This document shows, piece after piece, positions 53,281-61,379 of a DNA stretch of 64,000 bases. The number at the start of each line of letters is the position of its first letter. Position 1 is the first letter of the stretch. Source of the DNA: Thermoleophilia bacterium SCSIO 60948 (GTDB taxonomy: Bacteria > Actinomycetota > Thermoleophilia > Solirubrobacterales > 70-9); the NCBI GenBank assembly GCA_021496505.1, contig CP053031.1, positions 1,666,001 to 1,730,000 on the forward strand, in the 5' to 3' direction. The notes under the pieces are model-generated. The model was not told the origin of the DNA. It ran no database searches and saw only the letters and a list, made by a program, of their open reading frames with translations. A program made the translations under genes and the position numbers.

Positions 53281-53837
53281 GACGCAGGAAGGTTCCTCGG
53301 CGCGACCCCGTCGCTGAGCGTGATCGCATCATCGCCACGCTCGCCGGGGAAGACGACCTTCAGGCCGACGTAGCTCGGAGTCCCCGAGACCGGCGAGTAC
53401 TCGAAGACCGAATTCGATGACAGTCCGGTTACGAGGGTCGTCGTGTACGCGACCCCGGATCCGTCGGCGTTGCGGATCGACCGGGTGCAGGTGCCCGAGC
53501 TGTTGCACGAGTAGGTGACGAGGCACTGGCGGACGGTCGACGACTGCGCGCCGCCGCACGGCGACTGGTTCACGTAGGTCCGCACCTGGAGCGAGGACGC
53601 GCTGCGGGTGCCGAACGCGTAGCTCTCGCGGACGTCGCGCGAGACCTGCTCCATGAAGACCCTGGCCCGCTGGATCTCGTTCGACTTCTCCGAGGTCTTC
53701 GGCTGGCTCTGGATACCGGAGACGAACACTGAGACCGCCCCGCCGACGACGATCAGCGCGATCACCATCCCGACGAGCAGCTCAATCAGGGTGAAGCCGT
53801 CCTCCGCGGCGGCCCTTTCTCGCATCCGCCCGAGCAT
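53277..53837 (-). CDS. PilW-like minor pilin
   Basis: 186 residues. Prepilin cleavage is predicted after Gly14 (AAAEDG), leaving FTLIELLVGMVIALIVVGG with Glu at position 5. Two cysteine-rich stretches (CGGAQSSTVRQC, CNSSGTC) may form disulfides outside. Helical N-terminus and globular remainder fit PilW/PulJ-type minor pilins. Coupled to the PilV-like gene. Confidence 0.82.
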   Translation of the reverse strand: MLGRMRERAAAEDGFTLIELLVGMVIALIVVGGAVSVFVSGIQSQPKTSEKSNEIQRARVFMEQVSRDVRESYAFGTRSASSLQVRTYVNQSPCGGAQSSTVRQCLVTYSCNSSGTCTRSIRNADGSGVAYTTTLVTGLSSNSVFEYSPVSGTPSYVGLKVVFPGERGDDAITLSDGVAPRNLPAS

Positions 53838-53841
53838 CGGA

Positions 53842-55227
53842 TCAGCAGTTGGAGTTCGGAGCCGAGGTCGATGCCGGAGGCGTCGTGTTGCACTCCGTGA
53901 ACGACACGGGCTCGTAGTGCGGGACCCCGTCGCCGCCCATCGTCCACTCGCTCGAGAGGTCGTCGTTGAAGATCCGGCTTCGTGAGTCGACCGTCATCTT
54001 CTTCGCCGCGATCGCGCCGCAGTACTCGGAGTTGGAGTTGAGCTGGACCTCGGTCTGCGGCGCGTAGACGATGATCCCGCCGGCGCAGTCCTCGAGCAGG
54101 CTCGTGTTCGAGTTCAGCGTGATCCGGCTGGTGGTGGTCGGCGAGCCGGCGAAGAGCATCGCGACGTTCGCCGGGCTGGCGAGCGGCGAGATGGTGCTGT
54201 TGGAGTTGAGGGTCAGCGGGTTGCTCTGGCCGCTGCAGTTCTCCGGCTTGTCGAAGTAGAGGCGTACGCCCGAGGCGACGTAGATCGTCGAGTTCGACGA
54301 GACCAGGATCTGGCAGAAGCTGTAGTTGGTGCCGCTCAGCGTCAGCGAGACGTTCGAGTTCAGCGTCAGCGAGCGGCGCTTCCAGTCCCAGCGGACGTTG
54401 CTCTGGGTGCCGGTGTAGGAGTCCTTCTGACTCGTCACCGTGCAGCCCGCCTCCCAGGCGAACTGACATAGCCGGGAGTTCGAGTTGTTCGTGACGACGT
54501 CGCCCTGGTCGACCGGCGGCAGGCTGAGCGGCGCCTGAGTCCAGGTCCCGGAGCCCGTGCAGCCGTCGCCGTAATGAGCGGCGTTCGAGTTCATGCTGAT
54601 CGTCTTGCCGAGGCCCGTCGAGGCGCTCCCGCAGAGACGCGAGTTGGAGTCCATCGTGATCGCGCCGTTCGTCGCCGTGTTCGCGTCGATCGTCGCGTTC
54701 GAGTTGAGGTGGATTCCGTCCTGGGAGAGGACTCCCGCGCTGGCGAACGGCTTCGTTCCCTGGGAGGTGACCTTGTTGACGACATGCACCCGTCGCGTGA
54801 CGCCGTCGACCGTGCCCGAGGAGACGATCTCCATCTGGGTCGCACCGGGCTTCACCGAGTAGGTGTAGGTGCCACCGCCGACAGGATCCTCGGCCGTCAC
54901 GGGGGCGCACCAGCCCGCCGGGCTGCTCATCGTCGCCGCCGTCACGACCGAGCCACCCGGACCCGCGACGATGCAGCTGGTCGAGCCCGCGGGAACGCGG
55001 TTGTAGCGGACCAGCGCTTCGTTGACCCCGGCCTCCGCGATCGCGAACGCGCCCTTCGTATCCGTGTCACGCGTGACGCCGCCCTGGGTCCTGACCGTCG
55101 ACATCAGGCCGACCGTCACGATCGCGAGCGCCGCGAGCAGCATGAAGAGCACCGTCGGCACGGCGAAGCCCGCTTCGCCGTCGAGACGCCGCGGGCCGGT
55201 CGGTTCTGAGGACTCGGGAAGTCTCAC
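53842..55227 (-). CDS. PilX-like pilus protein with Asn/Ser repeats
   Basis: 461 residues from the GTG after GAGGGG; the frame is open upstream but would overlap the preceding gene. A prepilin-like segment (DGEAGFAVPTVLFMLLAALA) lacks Glu at position 5. From residue 190 on, about ten copies of an x-N/D-S-N-x pattern recur (LNSNATI, LNSNSTI, LNSNTSL, LNSNSEY), spaced 20-50 residues, which suggests a right-handed beta-helix. It probably belongs to the minor pilin set. Start chosen on ribosome site and spacing of 13 bp. Confidence 0.72.
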   Translation of the reverse strand: MRLPESSEPTGPRRLDGEAGFAVPTVLFMLLAALAIVTVGLMSTVRTQGGVTRDTDTKGAFAIAEAGVNEALVRYNRVPAGSTSCIVAGPGGSVVTAATMSSPAGWCAPVTAEDPVGGGTYTYSVKPGATQMEIVSSGTVDGVTRRVHVVNKVTSQGTKPFASAGVLSQDGIHLNSNATIDANTATNGAITMDSNSRLCGSASTGLGKTISMNSNAAHYGDGCTGSGTWTQAPLSLPPVDQGDVVTNNSNSRLCQFAWEAGCTVTSQKDSYTGTQSNVRWDWKRRSLTLNSNVSLTLSGTNYSFCQILVSSNSTIYVASGVRLYFDKPENCSGQSNPLTLNSNSTISPLASPANVAMLFAGSPTTTSRITLNSNTSLLEDCAGGIIVYAPQTEVQLNSNSEYCGAIAAKKMTVDSRSRIFNDDLSSEWTMGGDGVPHYEPVSFTECNTTPPASTSAPNSNC

Positions 55228-55240
55228 AATGCCCCTCGGC

Positions 55241-56293
55241 TCAGCCCTTGACCCGCTCCTTGACCTTCTTGATCTGGTCGACGCGGAGCTCGAAGACTCG
55301 CTCGACCGGCTCATCCTCCGGCTGGTAGGTCAGGTTCATCGTCGACTGCGGGTCGAGGAACGCCCACTGGCAGTCGTCCGGGCTCGGGAAGCAGGACTGC
55401 TCGCCGCTGACCCGGGTGACGTCGGACGAGACGAGGAACGCGGCGCGTTTGCCGCTTTCGTCCGTGCCGATGAACGCCGCCGCGGGCGAGCTGTCGGACG
55501 GCAGCACCTGGAAGAGGTCGAGGTCGTTGCGCTGGGTCAGGGGCTGGCCCTGCTCTCCCACGGACACGCCGACCTGATAGCTGATCTGCTCGGTGATGTA
55601 GCGGATCTCCGGCTTGTCGTTGCCGCCGCTGTTCCCGCCGTTGTTGCCGCCCCCGTTGTTGCTCCCGCCGTCGTCGGTATCGGTGTCGGTACCCGTGTCC
55701 GGCGGAGCGACCGGCGCTCCGGGGTCGACCGGCGTGCCCGGGTCGACGATCCCGGGGTCCGTGAACGAACCGTCCGGGAGGGTGTCGGTGCCGAGATCGC
55801 TCGATCCGTCGTCGGTTACTGGGACGTCCTCGGAGACGGCGCCGTCGGTGGGCGCGTCGAGATTGACGGCCACGGGAGCGCTGAAGGGGTTCCGCGACTT
55901 GAGGCTCGCGAGGCGCTTCTCGTAATCGCGAACCCCGGTGCTGTCGACCAGGACCGCGGGCGCAACCGCGTCCGCGTCCGCAGCGACCGGCACGGCCGCC
56001 GGGAGAACGGGGTCCTCGTCCGGCCTGGCCAGCAGTAGCGGGACCGCGGCGAGGGCCACGATCAGAGCGATCGCCGGAATCAAGAGCCGGCGGTCGCGCA
56101 GATCGCGAATGAGGTCTGCGACGGGCGCGGGCACCCTCTCGCTGATCGGCGGGCCGCCGCGCTTCGGGGGTTTGGGTGCGCCACCGGCCGGGGCGACATT
56201 TGAAGCCTTCTCGCCCCCACCGCGGCGGAGCTTCGGCTTCGAGAACTTCGGCAGCTTGAGCTCGGGCCCCTTGTCGATGCGCGGCATCTTCAC
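55241..56293 (-). CDS. Membrane-anchored pilus assembly protein in the PilP position
   Basis: 350 residues. A basic cytoplasmic N-terminus of about 70 residues, one helix (LLIPAIALIVALAAVPLLLA), then a Pro/Asp/Gly/Asn-rich extracellular linker and a C-terminal beta-rich domain. Position after pilO is that of the lipoprotein PilP, but there is no lipobox and no obvious PilP similarity. No secretin is present for it to bind. Function inferred from position only. Confidence 0.6.
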   Translation of the reverse strand: MKMPRIDKGPELKLPKFSKPKLRRGGGEKASNVAPAGGAPKPPKRGGPPISERVPAPVADLIRDLRDRRLLIPAIALIVALAAVPLLLARPDEDPVLPAAVPVAADADAVAPAVLVDSTGVRDYEKRLASLKSRNPFSAPVAVNLDAPTDGAVSEDVPVTDDGSSDLGTDTLPDGSFTDPGIVDPGTPVDPGAPVAPPDTGTDTDTDDGGSNNGGGNNGGNSGGNDKPEIRYITEQISYQVGVSVGEQGQPLTQRNDLDLFQVLPSDSSPAAAFIGTDESGKRAAFLVSSDVTRVSGEQSCFPSPDDCQWAFLDPQSTMNLTYQPEDEPVERVFELRVDQIKKVKERVKG

Positions 56294-57105
56294 GGGGTCA
56301 CCGCCGCGGTCGGGGCGGGAGTCGCGGTCGCATCCGTGGTCGCCGGGGCCGTCGTCTCACCCGGGACCTCGACAGCCGGGCCGGCGCCTGTCGCCCCTGC
56401 CGTCGCGCCCTGGTCGGGCGGCGTCAGGTAGGAGGTGAGCGAGACGTTGGCCGAGAGCAGGTCCGAGGCTCCGCCCTCCTCGTTGAGGCTGAGCGAGAAA
56501 CCATCGATCGTGAGCAGCCGGCCTCGCGCCGCCTGCGAGCCGCGGGTGACGAGCTGGCCCTGGTTGTCAACGTGGACGAGGCCGTCGAGCCCGGCGAAGA
56601 ACTTCGAAAGCCCGAAGAAGTCGCCCTCGAAGGTCAGGTCGTAGGGCATCGTCATCAGTCCCGCCGGGCCCACCTGGGCACCGAGCGGCTGGAGCGCGAC
56701 CGACGACTCAGTCGCCGGAACGGTGCCGTCGGTCGGCGTCGGTGCCGGAGCCGCGGCGGTGGCCGATGCGTCACCCTCGGTCGTGAGCGTCAGGCTGAGG
56801 AAGTCGGTGCGTGCCCGCGACGAGATGCCCTCGACCTGGTCGATCAGGGAGGCGGTGTCGGAATCGGCCGGAACGGCTTTTCCGAGACGGACCATCGCGC
56901 TATAGGCCTCGTCGAAGTCGGCCTCGGCCGCCTCCGCCTGGGAAGCGAGCGCCTCCTGCTCGGAGACGCTCTGCTCGAGCGTGGCGATCTCGTCGTCGAG
57001 CTTCGCGACCTCGTCGCGTTTCGGAGCGATCACCAGGAACCAGACCCCTGCGAGCGCAGCGACGATCGCAAGGCCGAGGAGGATCATCTTGTCGGAGCTC
57101 TTCAC
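56290..57105 (-). CDS. pilO: Type IV pilus inner-membrane protein PilO
   Basis: 271 residues. One N-terminal helix (MILLGLAIVAALAGVWFLVI) is followed by a coiled coil rich in Glu/Ala and a ferredoxin-like domain, the usual PilO plan. The C-terminal 45 residues are Ala/Thr/Pro-rich. It overlaps pilN and the next gene by 4 bp each. PilM, PilN and PilO form the alignment complex of the pilus base. Confidence 0.85.
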   Translation of the reverse strand: MKSSDKMILLGLAIVAALAGVWFLVIAPKRDEVAKLDDEIATLEQSVSEQEALASQAEAAEADFDEAYSAMVRLGKAVPADSDTASLIDQVEGISSRARTDFLSLTLTTEGDASATAAAPAPTPTDGTVPATESSVALQPLGAQVGPAGLMTMPYDLTFEGDFFGLSKFFAGLDGLVHVDNQGQLVTRGSQAARGRLLTIDGFSLSLNEEGGASDLLSANVSLTSYLTPPDQGATAGATGAGPAVEVPGETTAPATTDATATPAPTAAVTP

Positions 57106-57884
57106 GGTGCCGCCTCCCCGCTGACGGGCTCGGCCTGGGTGGGCGCGGCCTCGGTGGTCTCACCCTCGGCCGGGGCGGGCTCGGCCGGCGCCGCTGCGGT
57201 CGGGTCGGTCGTCCCCGTCGGCGGAACCGGGGCGGCGTCGAACGCGACGACCGCGGTGAAGGCCGTCGCCGTCGGATCAGCGGCGCAGCCGCCGGAACCG
57301 CCGGAGCCCGTGGACTCCGCGGTATCGCTCGACCCAGGCTTGGATGTGGTGTCCACCGCGACTCGTGTGACACCGTCGATCAGCTCGAGATCGCTGATGT
57401 ACGCGGCCACGGTCCGCTGACTCGCCGCGCAGCCGGCCATCTCGAGCGCCGGGCCGGGGATCGACGCCCGCAGCGGGTTCGCGGTCTCACCCTCGACGGC
57501 GGCAGCCCCGCTCGCGGATCCGGTCAGACCGGTCAGCCAGACGTCACTCGGTGTGACCAGTCCAAGCTCATTCATCACCCGCGACCAGTCGAAACGGCTC
57601 TGGGCGAGACTGGAGATCGTGGCTTCGCGTGAGGTCTTGAGGGCCGCGAACTCGGCGTATGGCGCAAGCGCCTCTGCGCGCGCCCGAGCGTTGGCTTCTC
57701 GAGCCTCGAGGCTCGCGATCTCGTCCTCGCGCTCACCGACGGCGTTGTTCGTCGTAACGAGCAACGTGACGAGGCCGAGAGCAAGGACCAGCGCACCGAC
57801 GATGATGTACGGCGCGATTCCCGTGCGGCTGGGACCGGAGGTCCCGCGGCGCTCCTCGGGCGGAAGAAGATTGACCGGACGCAC
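57102..57884 (-). CDS. pilN: Type IV pilus inner-membrane protein PilN
   Basis: 260 residues. The N-terminal VNLLPPEER is the conserved PilN motif that docks into PilM. A single helix (YIIVGALVLALGLVTLLVTT) and coiled coil follow, then a domain with WSRVMNELGLVTPSDVWLTG. The C-terminal 50 residues are Ala/Pro/Thr/Glu-rich. It starts 3 bp after the pilM stop. Confidence 0.9.
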   Translation of the reverse strand: MRPVNLLPPEERRGTSGPSRTGIAPYIIVGALVLALGLVTLLVTTNNAVGEREDEIASLEAREANARARAEALAPYAEFAALKTSREATISSLAQSRFDWSRVMNELGLVTPSDVWLTGLTGSASGAAAVEGETANPLRASIPGPALEMAGCAASQRTVAAYISDLELIDGVTRVAVDTTSKPGSSDTAESTGSGGSGGCAADPTATAFTAVVAFDAAPVPPTGTTDPTAAAPAEPAPAEGETTEAAPTQAEPVSGEAAP

Positions 57885-57887
57885 GAC

Positions 57888-59075
57888 CTACTCCTCGAGC
57901 CCGAGTCCGAAGGGAACGGTCAGGCGCGCCGCCTCGTAGGGATCGATGTCGCGCATCGGCGCCGGCGTCGCCGCTCGGAACGCGAGTCCAGTCTCACGCT
58001 CAAGGCGCGTGACCAGACCCTCGATCGCAATACCCGGACCGCAGGCGACGACCTCGTCGACCATCACCGCGCCGTCCTGGGCACCGTAGTAGTCGAGCGA
58101 CATCCGGATCTCCTCGGCGAGGCGAGTCGCGCCCTCGTCGAGCGCCGCGCGCGCGGCCATCACGTTCTCCGGGTCGCCTTCGAGGACGTCGATCGGCTGA
58201 TCGAGCCCGACGTAGGCGAGCCACTGGCGCGCATGATCGAGGCGCAGCTCGCGTGCCTCGGCGAGGCGCTGTGCGATGCCCTCGATGCTGGCCGGCGCGA
58301 CGCGCGTGAACCTGCAGCGCGTACCGGTGGCGACCGCGAGGTTGGTCACGTCGCCGAGGTGGAAGTAGAGAACCGTTCGCTCGGGCGAGGAAGCACCGTT
58401 GGTCTCCGGCTGCCCTGGAAGTGCTCCCGAGCGCTCGAGCTCGATTCGCTCCTCGTAGGACAGCGTCGAAGGGTCGAACGCCGGATCGATCACCGAGGTC
58501 TCGGTCGTCGCCGGTCCCGTCTCGCTCGCGAGCGCACGAATCATCGCGAAGGCCGAGTGGTCGATCCCGACCGGCCGCAGCCCGGCGGTGCGAAGAGCGG
58601 CGACGACTCCGGTGATCATGTCCCGGCGCGCGGCCACGGCCACGACCTCGAGGCCTCCACCCTGCTCTTCGGGCACGGCGCCGGTGACCTGCCAGTCGAG
58701 AACGGAGTGCTCGAGCGGCATCGGGACCTGGTCGGCGGCCTGGAAGCGCACGGCGGCCTCTAGCTCGTCCTCCGGCAGTGGCGGCACCCGCAGTGTCCGG
58801 ACGGCGATCCGCTGGTTGGCGAGCCCGAGCCGGACCTCGCGCGGAAGCTTGTGGGTCGCCCAGACCTCCTTGAGACGCTCGCCGAGCGCGGCCGGATCGA
58901 TCACCTCGCCGTCAGAGAACAGCCCACTCTCGATCGGCTCGATCGCGCGACGGATCAGATCCGTGCTGCCGTTGACGCGCAGCTCGGCGGCGCCGACGCT
59001 GTTCGAGTCGATCTCGAGGCCGACGACCGTCTTGGCCTTCGACTTCGAGCTGGGCTTTCGGGAGCTGATCTTCAT
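57888..59075 (-). CDS. pilM: Type IV pilus assembly ATPase-like protein PilM
   Basis: 395 residues of the actin-like ATPase fold: VVGLEIDSNSVGAAELRV at the N-terminus, VRLGLANQRIAVRTLRVP, then FRAATPAPMRD near the end. PilM binds PilN on the cytoplasmic face. Its start is 87 bp after the pilD stop. Confidence 0.92.
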   Translation of the reverse strand: MKISSRKPSSKSKAKTVVGLEIDSNSVGAAELRVNGSTDLIRRAIEPIESGLFSDGEVIDPAALGERLKEVWATHKLPREVRLGLANQRIAVRTLRVPPLPEDELEAAVRFQAADQVPMPLEHSVLDWQVTGAVPEEQGGGLEVVAVAARRDMITGVVAALRTAGLRPVGIDHSAFAMIRALASETGPATTETSVIDPAFDPSTLSYEERIELERSGALPGQPETNGASSPERTVLYFHLGDVTNLAVATGTRCRFTRVAPASIEGIAQRLAEARELRLDHARQWLAYVGLDQPIDVLEGDPENVMAARAALDEGATRLAEEIRMSLDYYGAQDGAVMVDEVVACGPGIAIEGLVTRLERETGLAFRAATPAPMRDIDPYEAARLTVPFGLGLEE

Positions 59076-59162
59076 GGGTCTCTCGGGGCGCGGGGCTCAC
59101 GGGACGTGGCCGCCGCCACCGATCAATCGGCTGCGCAGACGGTTTCCTTGAGCCCTCTGGAC

Positions 59163-59921
59163 CTAGAGGAAGCGGGTCGCGTACCAGTCGACGATCTCGG
59201 GCCCGAACCAGAGGCCGACGATGCCGCCGAGGGCAAGGAACGGACCGAAGGGAACGGTCATCTTCCGGGCGCTCTGGCCGTGGCGCGCGAAGAGCGCCGC
59301 TCCGGCGAGCGAGCCGGCGAGAAGACCGACCAGGACCGCCGGCGCGACGGAGGCGCCCAGGTAGAGACCCATCATCCCGACGAGCTTCGCGTCGCCCATT
59401 CCCATGCCGCGCGGATGGGCCATCGCGATCACGAACAGGAGGCCGCCGGCGATCGCAGCGGCGAGCACCCGGTCAGGCAGCAGCTCGGGTGCCCCGAGCG
59501 CCAGTCCGACGAGCGCCACCACAGAGCCCGCGAGGACGATCTTGTTCGGGATGATCCGTAGGTCGAGGTCGGTGAGAGTCACCGCTACGAGCAACGTGCA
59601 GAGCACGAGACCGAGCCCTAGCGCGAGAAGGTCGTCGTCGCCGAGCGCGAGGTAGGTCCCGACGTAGAGCAGGGCGAGCCCGAGCTCCGTAAGCGGATAT
59701 CGAACGGCGATCGGCTCGGCGCAATTGCGGCAGCGGCCTCCGAGGAGCAGCCAGGAGAGCAGCGGAACGTTGTCGTGCGCGCGGATCGGCGCCGAGCAGC
59801 CCGGACACTCGGACCTCGCGCTAACCCAGTTCTCGTCGCGGGGCAGCCGATGTGCAAGCGCCGTGACGAAGCTGCCGAGGGCGAGGCCGAGGGGGAAGAG
59901 AATGAGGGCGGGCAAGAGCAT
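59163..59921 (-). CDS. pilD: Prepilin peptidase / N-methyltransferase
   Basis: 252 residues. The N-terminal zinc module has C39, C42, C64 and C67 (CPGC and CRNC). The two catalytic aspartates lie in DLDLRIIPNK and GMGDAKLVG. About eight membrane helices. It cleaves and methylates the pilins encoded around it (the pilA-, PilV- and PilW-type signals). Having its own copy in the operon suggests a self-contained pilus system. Confidence 0.94.
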   Translation of the reverse strand: MLLPALILFPLGLALGSFVTALAHRLPRDENWVSARSECPGCSAPIRAHDNVPLLSWLLLGGRCRNCAEPIAVRYPLTELGLALLYVGTYLALGDDDLLALGLGLVLCTLLVAVTLTDLDLRIIPNKIVLAGSVVALVGLALGAPELLPDRVLAAAIAGGLLFVIAMAHPRGMGMGDAKLVGMMGLYLGASVAPAVLVGLLAGSLAGAALFARHGQSARKMTVPFGPFLALGGIVGLWFGPEIVDWYATRFL

Positions 59922-60025
59922 TCCTGTTGTCGTTAGGGCGAAGGCGATTTCGAGTCCAGCTCTCCCCCGCTATCGGCGGAAGCTGCCGACGGGTTGAGAG
60001 CGGGACGGCATGCACCTAGAACGAC

Positions 60026-60053
60026 GAAGGGCGGGCCCGGAGGCCCGCCCTTC
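60026..60053 (-). terminator. Terminator after pilA
   Basis: A perfect 12-bp inverted repeat, GAAGGGCGGGCC/GGCCCGCCCTTC, with a 4-base loop (TCCG on the minus strand), 27 bp past the pilA stop. There is only a weak T-rich tail. It probably sets the 3' end of an abundant pilA mRNA while letting some transcription reach pilD. Confidence 0.65.
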
Positions 60054-60080
60054 TGAGCTAGTGCGGATTTCTTGTACCGC

Positions 60081-60518
60081 TCAGCCCCAGTCGCCCCCGG
60101 TCGGGCAACCGCCGCCGGCCGGTGTACAGGTGTAGGTCAGGGTTCCCGCGTCGTTCTTGATGCTGAAGTCCGTCGCCGTCGTCTCCGCCTCGACGGTGAC
60201 CTCGTAGGTGTCCGCATCCGTCACGGTCGGCTCAGAGAAGCGCGTGCCGGCATCGCTGAGCGACGGCTCGATCGCGACCAGCTTCGCCTTCGTGGCTCCG
60301 GTGTAGGAACCGTTGTTGTCGGTCGCATAGGTCTCCATGGCCGTCTGGGCCGTGCGGACCTGCTCCTTGGCGTCGGCGTCGTTGGCCTTGTCGCGCTGGT
60401 TGAAGAAGGACGGGATGGCGATCGCGGCGAGCAGACCGATGATCAGCATCACGACCAGGAGCTCGATCAGGGTGAAACCGGACTCACCCTGGGCGCGCTC
60501 ACGGAGCTTGTTGAGCAT
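60081..60518 (-). CDS. pilA: Type IVa major pilin
   Basis: 145 residues. The signal MLNKLRERAQGESG14 precedes the mature FTLIELLVVMLIIGLLAAIA with Glu5, the classical type IVa pilin helix. The C-terminal domain has a cysteine pair (CTPAGGGC) that closes a D-loop-like region. The strong terminator after it and the elaborate leader before it fit the main structural subunit. Confidence 0.95.
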   Translation of the reverse strand: MLNKLRERAQGESGFTLIELLVVMLIIGLLAAIAIPSFFNQRDKANDADAKEQVRTAQTAMETYATDNNGSYTGATKAKLVAIEPSLSDAGTRFSEPTVTDADTYEVTVEAETTATDFSIKNDAGTLTYTCTPAGGGCPTGGDWG

Positions 60519-60519
60519 T

Positions 60520-60536
60520 TGATCCTCCTTGGATCA
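60520..60536 (-). promoter_or_regulatory. Hairpin holding the pilA Shine-Dalgarno
   Basis: On the minus strand TGATCC-AAGGA-GGATCA forms a 6-bp stem with the Shine-Dalgarno AAGGAGG split between loop and stem, one base before the pilA ATG. Opening or closing it would change translation. Confidence 0.55.
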
Positions 60537-60580
60537 TCTGTGAACGCCAGAGCCCCCGTGTGCCATTCGGTGGTCCGTGA

Positions 60581-60675
60581 CCCCAGTCGGTAACCGGCTG
60601 ACTCACGAGTGCTTCCCGGGAGTCCCTTGGTTTTGCGCCCCCGTCTCACGACGGGTTTGCCTTTCTCACCTGGGC
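60581..60675 (-). ncRNA. GEMM-I (cyclic di-GMP class I) riboswitch in the pilA leader
   Basis: On the minus strand the order AGGCAAACC (60662-60654), P2 hairpin CCCGTC-GTGA-GACGGG with a GNRA loop (60655-60640), GGGCGCAAAACC (60640-60629), P3 stem GACTC/GAGTC and GGTTACCGA (60595-60587) matches the GEMM-I consensus in sequence and spacing. P1 is CCCAG/CTGGG. It starts about 45 bases downstream of the promoter's -35-like element and ends 62 bases before the pilA ATG. Whether the ligand is c-di-GMP or cGAMP cannot be settled by eye. Confidence 0.85.
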
Positions 60676-60700
60676 GTCTGGCTTTTGTTTCCGGTTCGCC

Positions 60701-60727
60701 TATCGGGACCTGACCCCAACCCCTTTA
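60701..60727 (-). promoter_or_regulatory. Sigma-28 (FliA/WhiG)-like promoter of pilA
   Basis: Minus-strand TAAA (60727-60724), 17 bases, then CCGATA (60706-60701). The sigma-28 consensus is TAAA-N16-CCGATA, so the spacing is one base long. Transcription would begin around 60690-60695, just before the riboswitch. Confidence 0.45.
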
Positions 60728-60753
60728 GGCGACTGGGGTGAACATTCGTCCAG

Positions 60754-60773
60754 CCTGGGGGCCAGCCCCCAGG
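60754..60773. terminator. GC hairpin between divergent pilA leader and the next gene
   Basis: CCTGGGGG-CCAG-CCCCCAGG, a perfect 8-bp stem, in the 312-bp gap between pilA and the gene at 60831. No T tract. It may insulate the two divergent units or be an operator; function unassigned. Confidence 0.3.
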
Positions 60774-60830
60774 TCACCTGGGGTGAGTGCCACCGGGGAC
60801 CGAGCGCATACCGCTCTACGATGCGAAGTG

Positions 60831-61364
60831 ATGGCCGCCCGACGTGTCCTGATCGCGATCCTTGCCTTCATCGGCGGGATCAGCATCGTTGCCGCGCTGA
60901 TCCCCGTCACGCCTCAGACGGATGGCCAGGACGAGACGACCACGTCGACGTCCACGACCGACTCCGAGGACCGCCAGGCCGCGGCGCCGAGGCCGGAGTC
61001 GGACGGTCAGTTCGTCCGTGAGACGGTCCGGCCATCCGCCGGCGAGGAGCCGCGGCGGATCGATCTCGAGGCGGGTGACCAGCTCGAGTTGCTCGTCTAC
61101 GCATCAGCAGGCACGCAGGTCGAGGTGACCCGCACCGGGGAGACGGACTTCGCGGACCCCCTGGCGCCGGCGCGCTTCGATCTACGGCTGAGCGAGACCG
61201 GCATCTACCTCGTCAAGCCGCTCGAGGGCGGCGAGCCGCTGGCGACGATCAGGGTGAGCGAACCGAAGCGCGACGCCCCGGACTCGCAGGACCGGCCCGA
61301 CGGCGCCGAGACGCCCAGTCAGAGCGTGCGCGACGTCGTCGGTCCGGAGCTCGAGGCGAGCTGA
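60831..61364 (+). CDS. Hypothetical single-pass membrane protein
   Basis: 177 residues from the ATG of AARRVLIAILAFIGGIS; the frame is open upstream without support. One N-terminal helix is followed by a Thr/Ser/Asp/Glu linker and a small beta-rich domain (IDLEAGDQLELLVYASAG, FDLRLSETGIYLVKPLEGG). It diverges from the pilA leader. I recognise no family; an exported or anchored domain seems likely. Confidence 0.65.
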   Translation: MAARRVLIAILAFIGGISIVAALIPVTPQTDGQDETTTSTSTTDSEDRQAAAPRPESDGQFVRETVRPSAGEEPRRIDLEAGDQLELLVYASAGTQVEVTRTGETDFADPLAPARFDLRLSETGIYLVKPLEGGEPLATIRVSEPKRDAPDSQDRPDGAETPSQSVRDVVGPELEAS

Positions 61365-61379
61365 GCCCGCCCGGCGCCC

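Noticed and set aside
53842-55314. A longer PilX-like protein starting at 55314.
   Set aside because: It would add a Ser/Arg-rich stretch overlapping the preceding gene by 74 bp; the GTG at 55227 has a ribosome site and leaves a normal prepilin leader.
59076-59162. A second GEMM-like element before pilM.
   Set aside because: There is a GGAAACC string and a hairpin, but the GGGxCGCAAA and GGTTACCGA blocks are missing.
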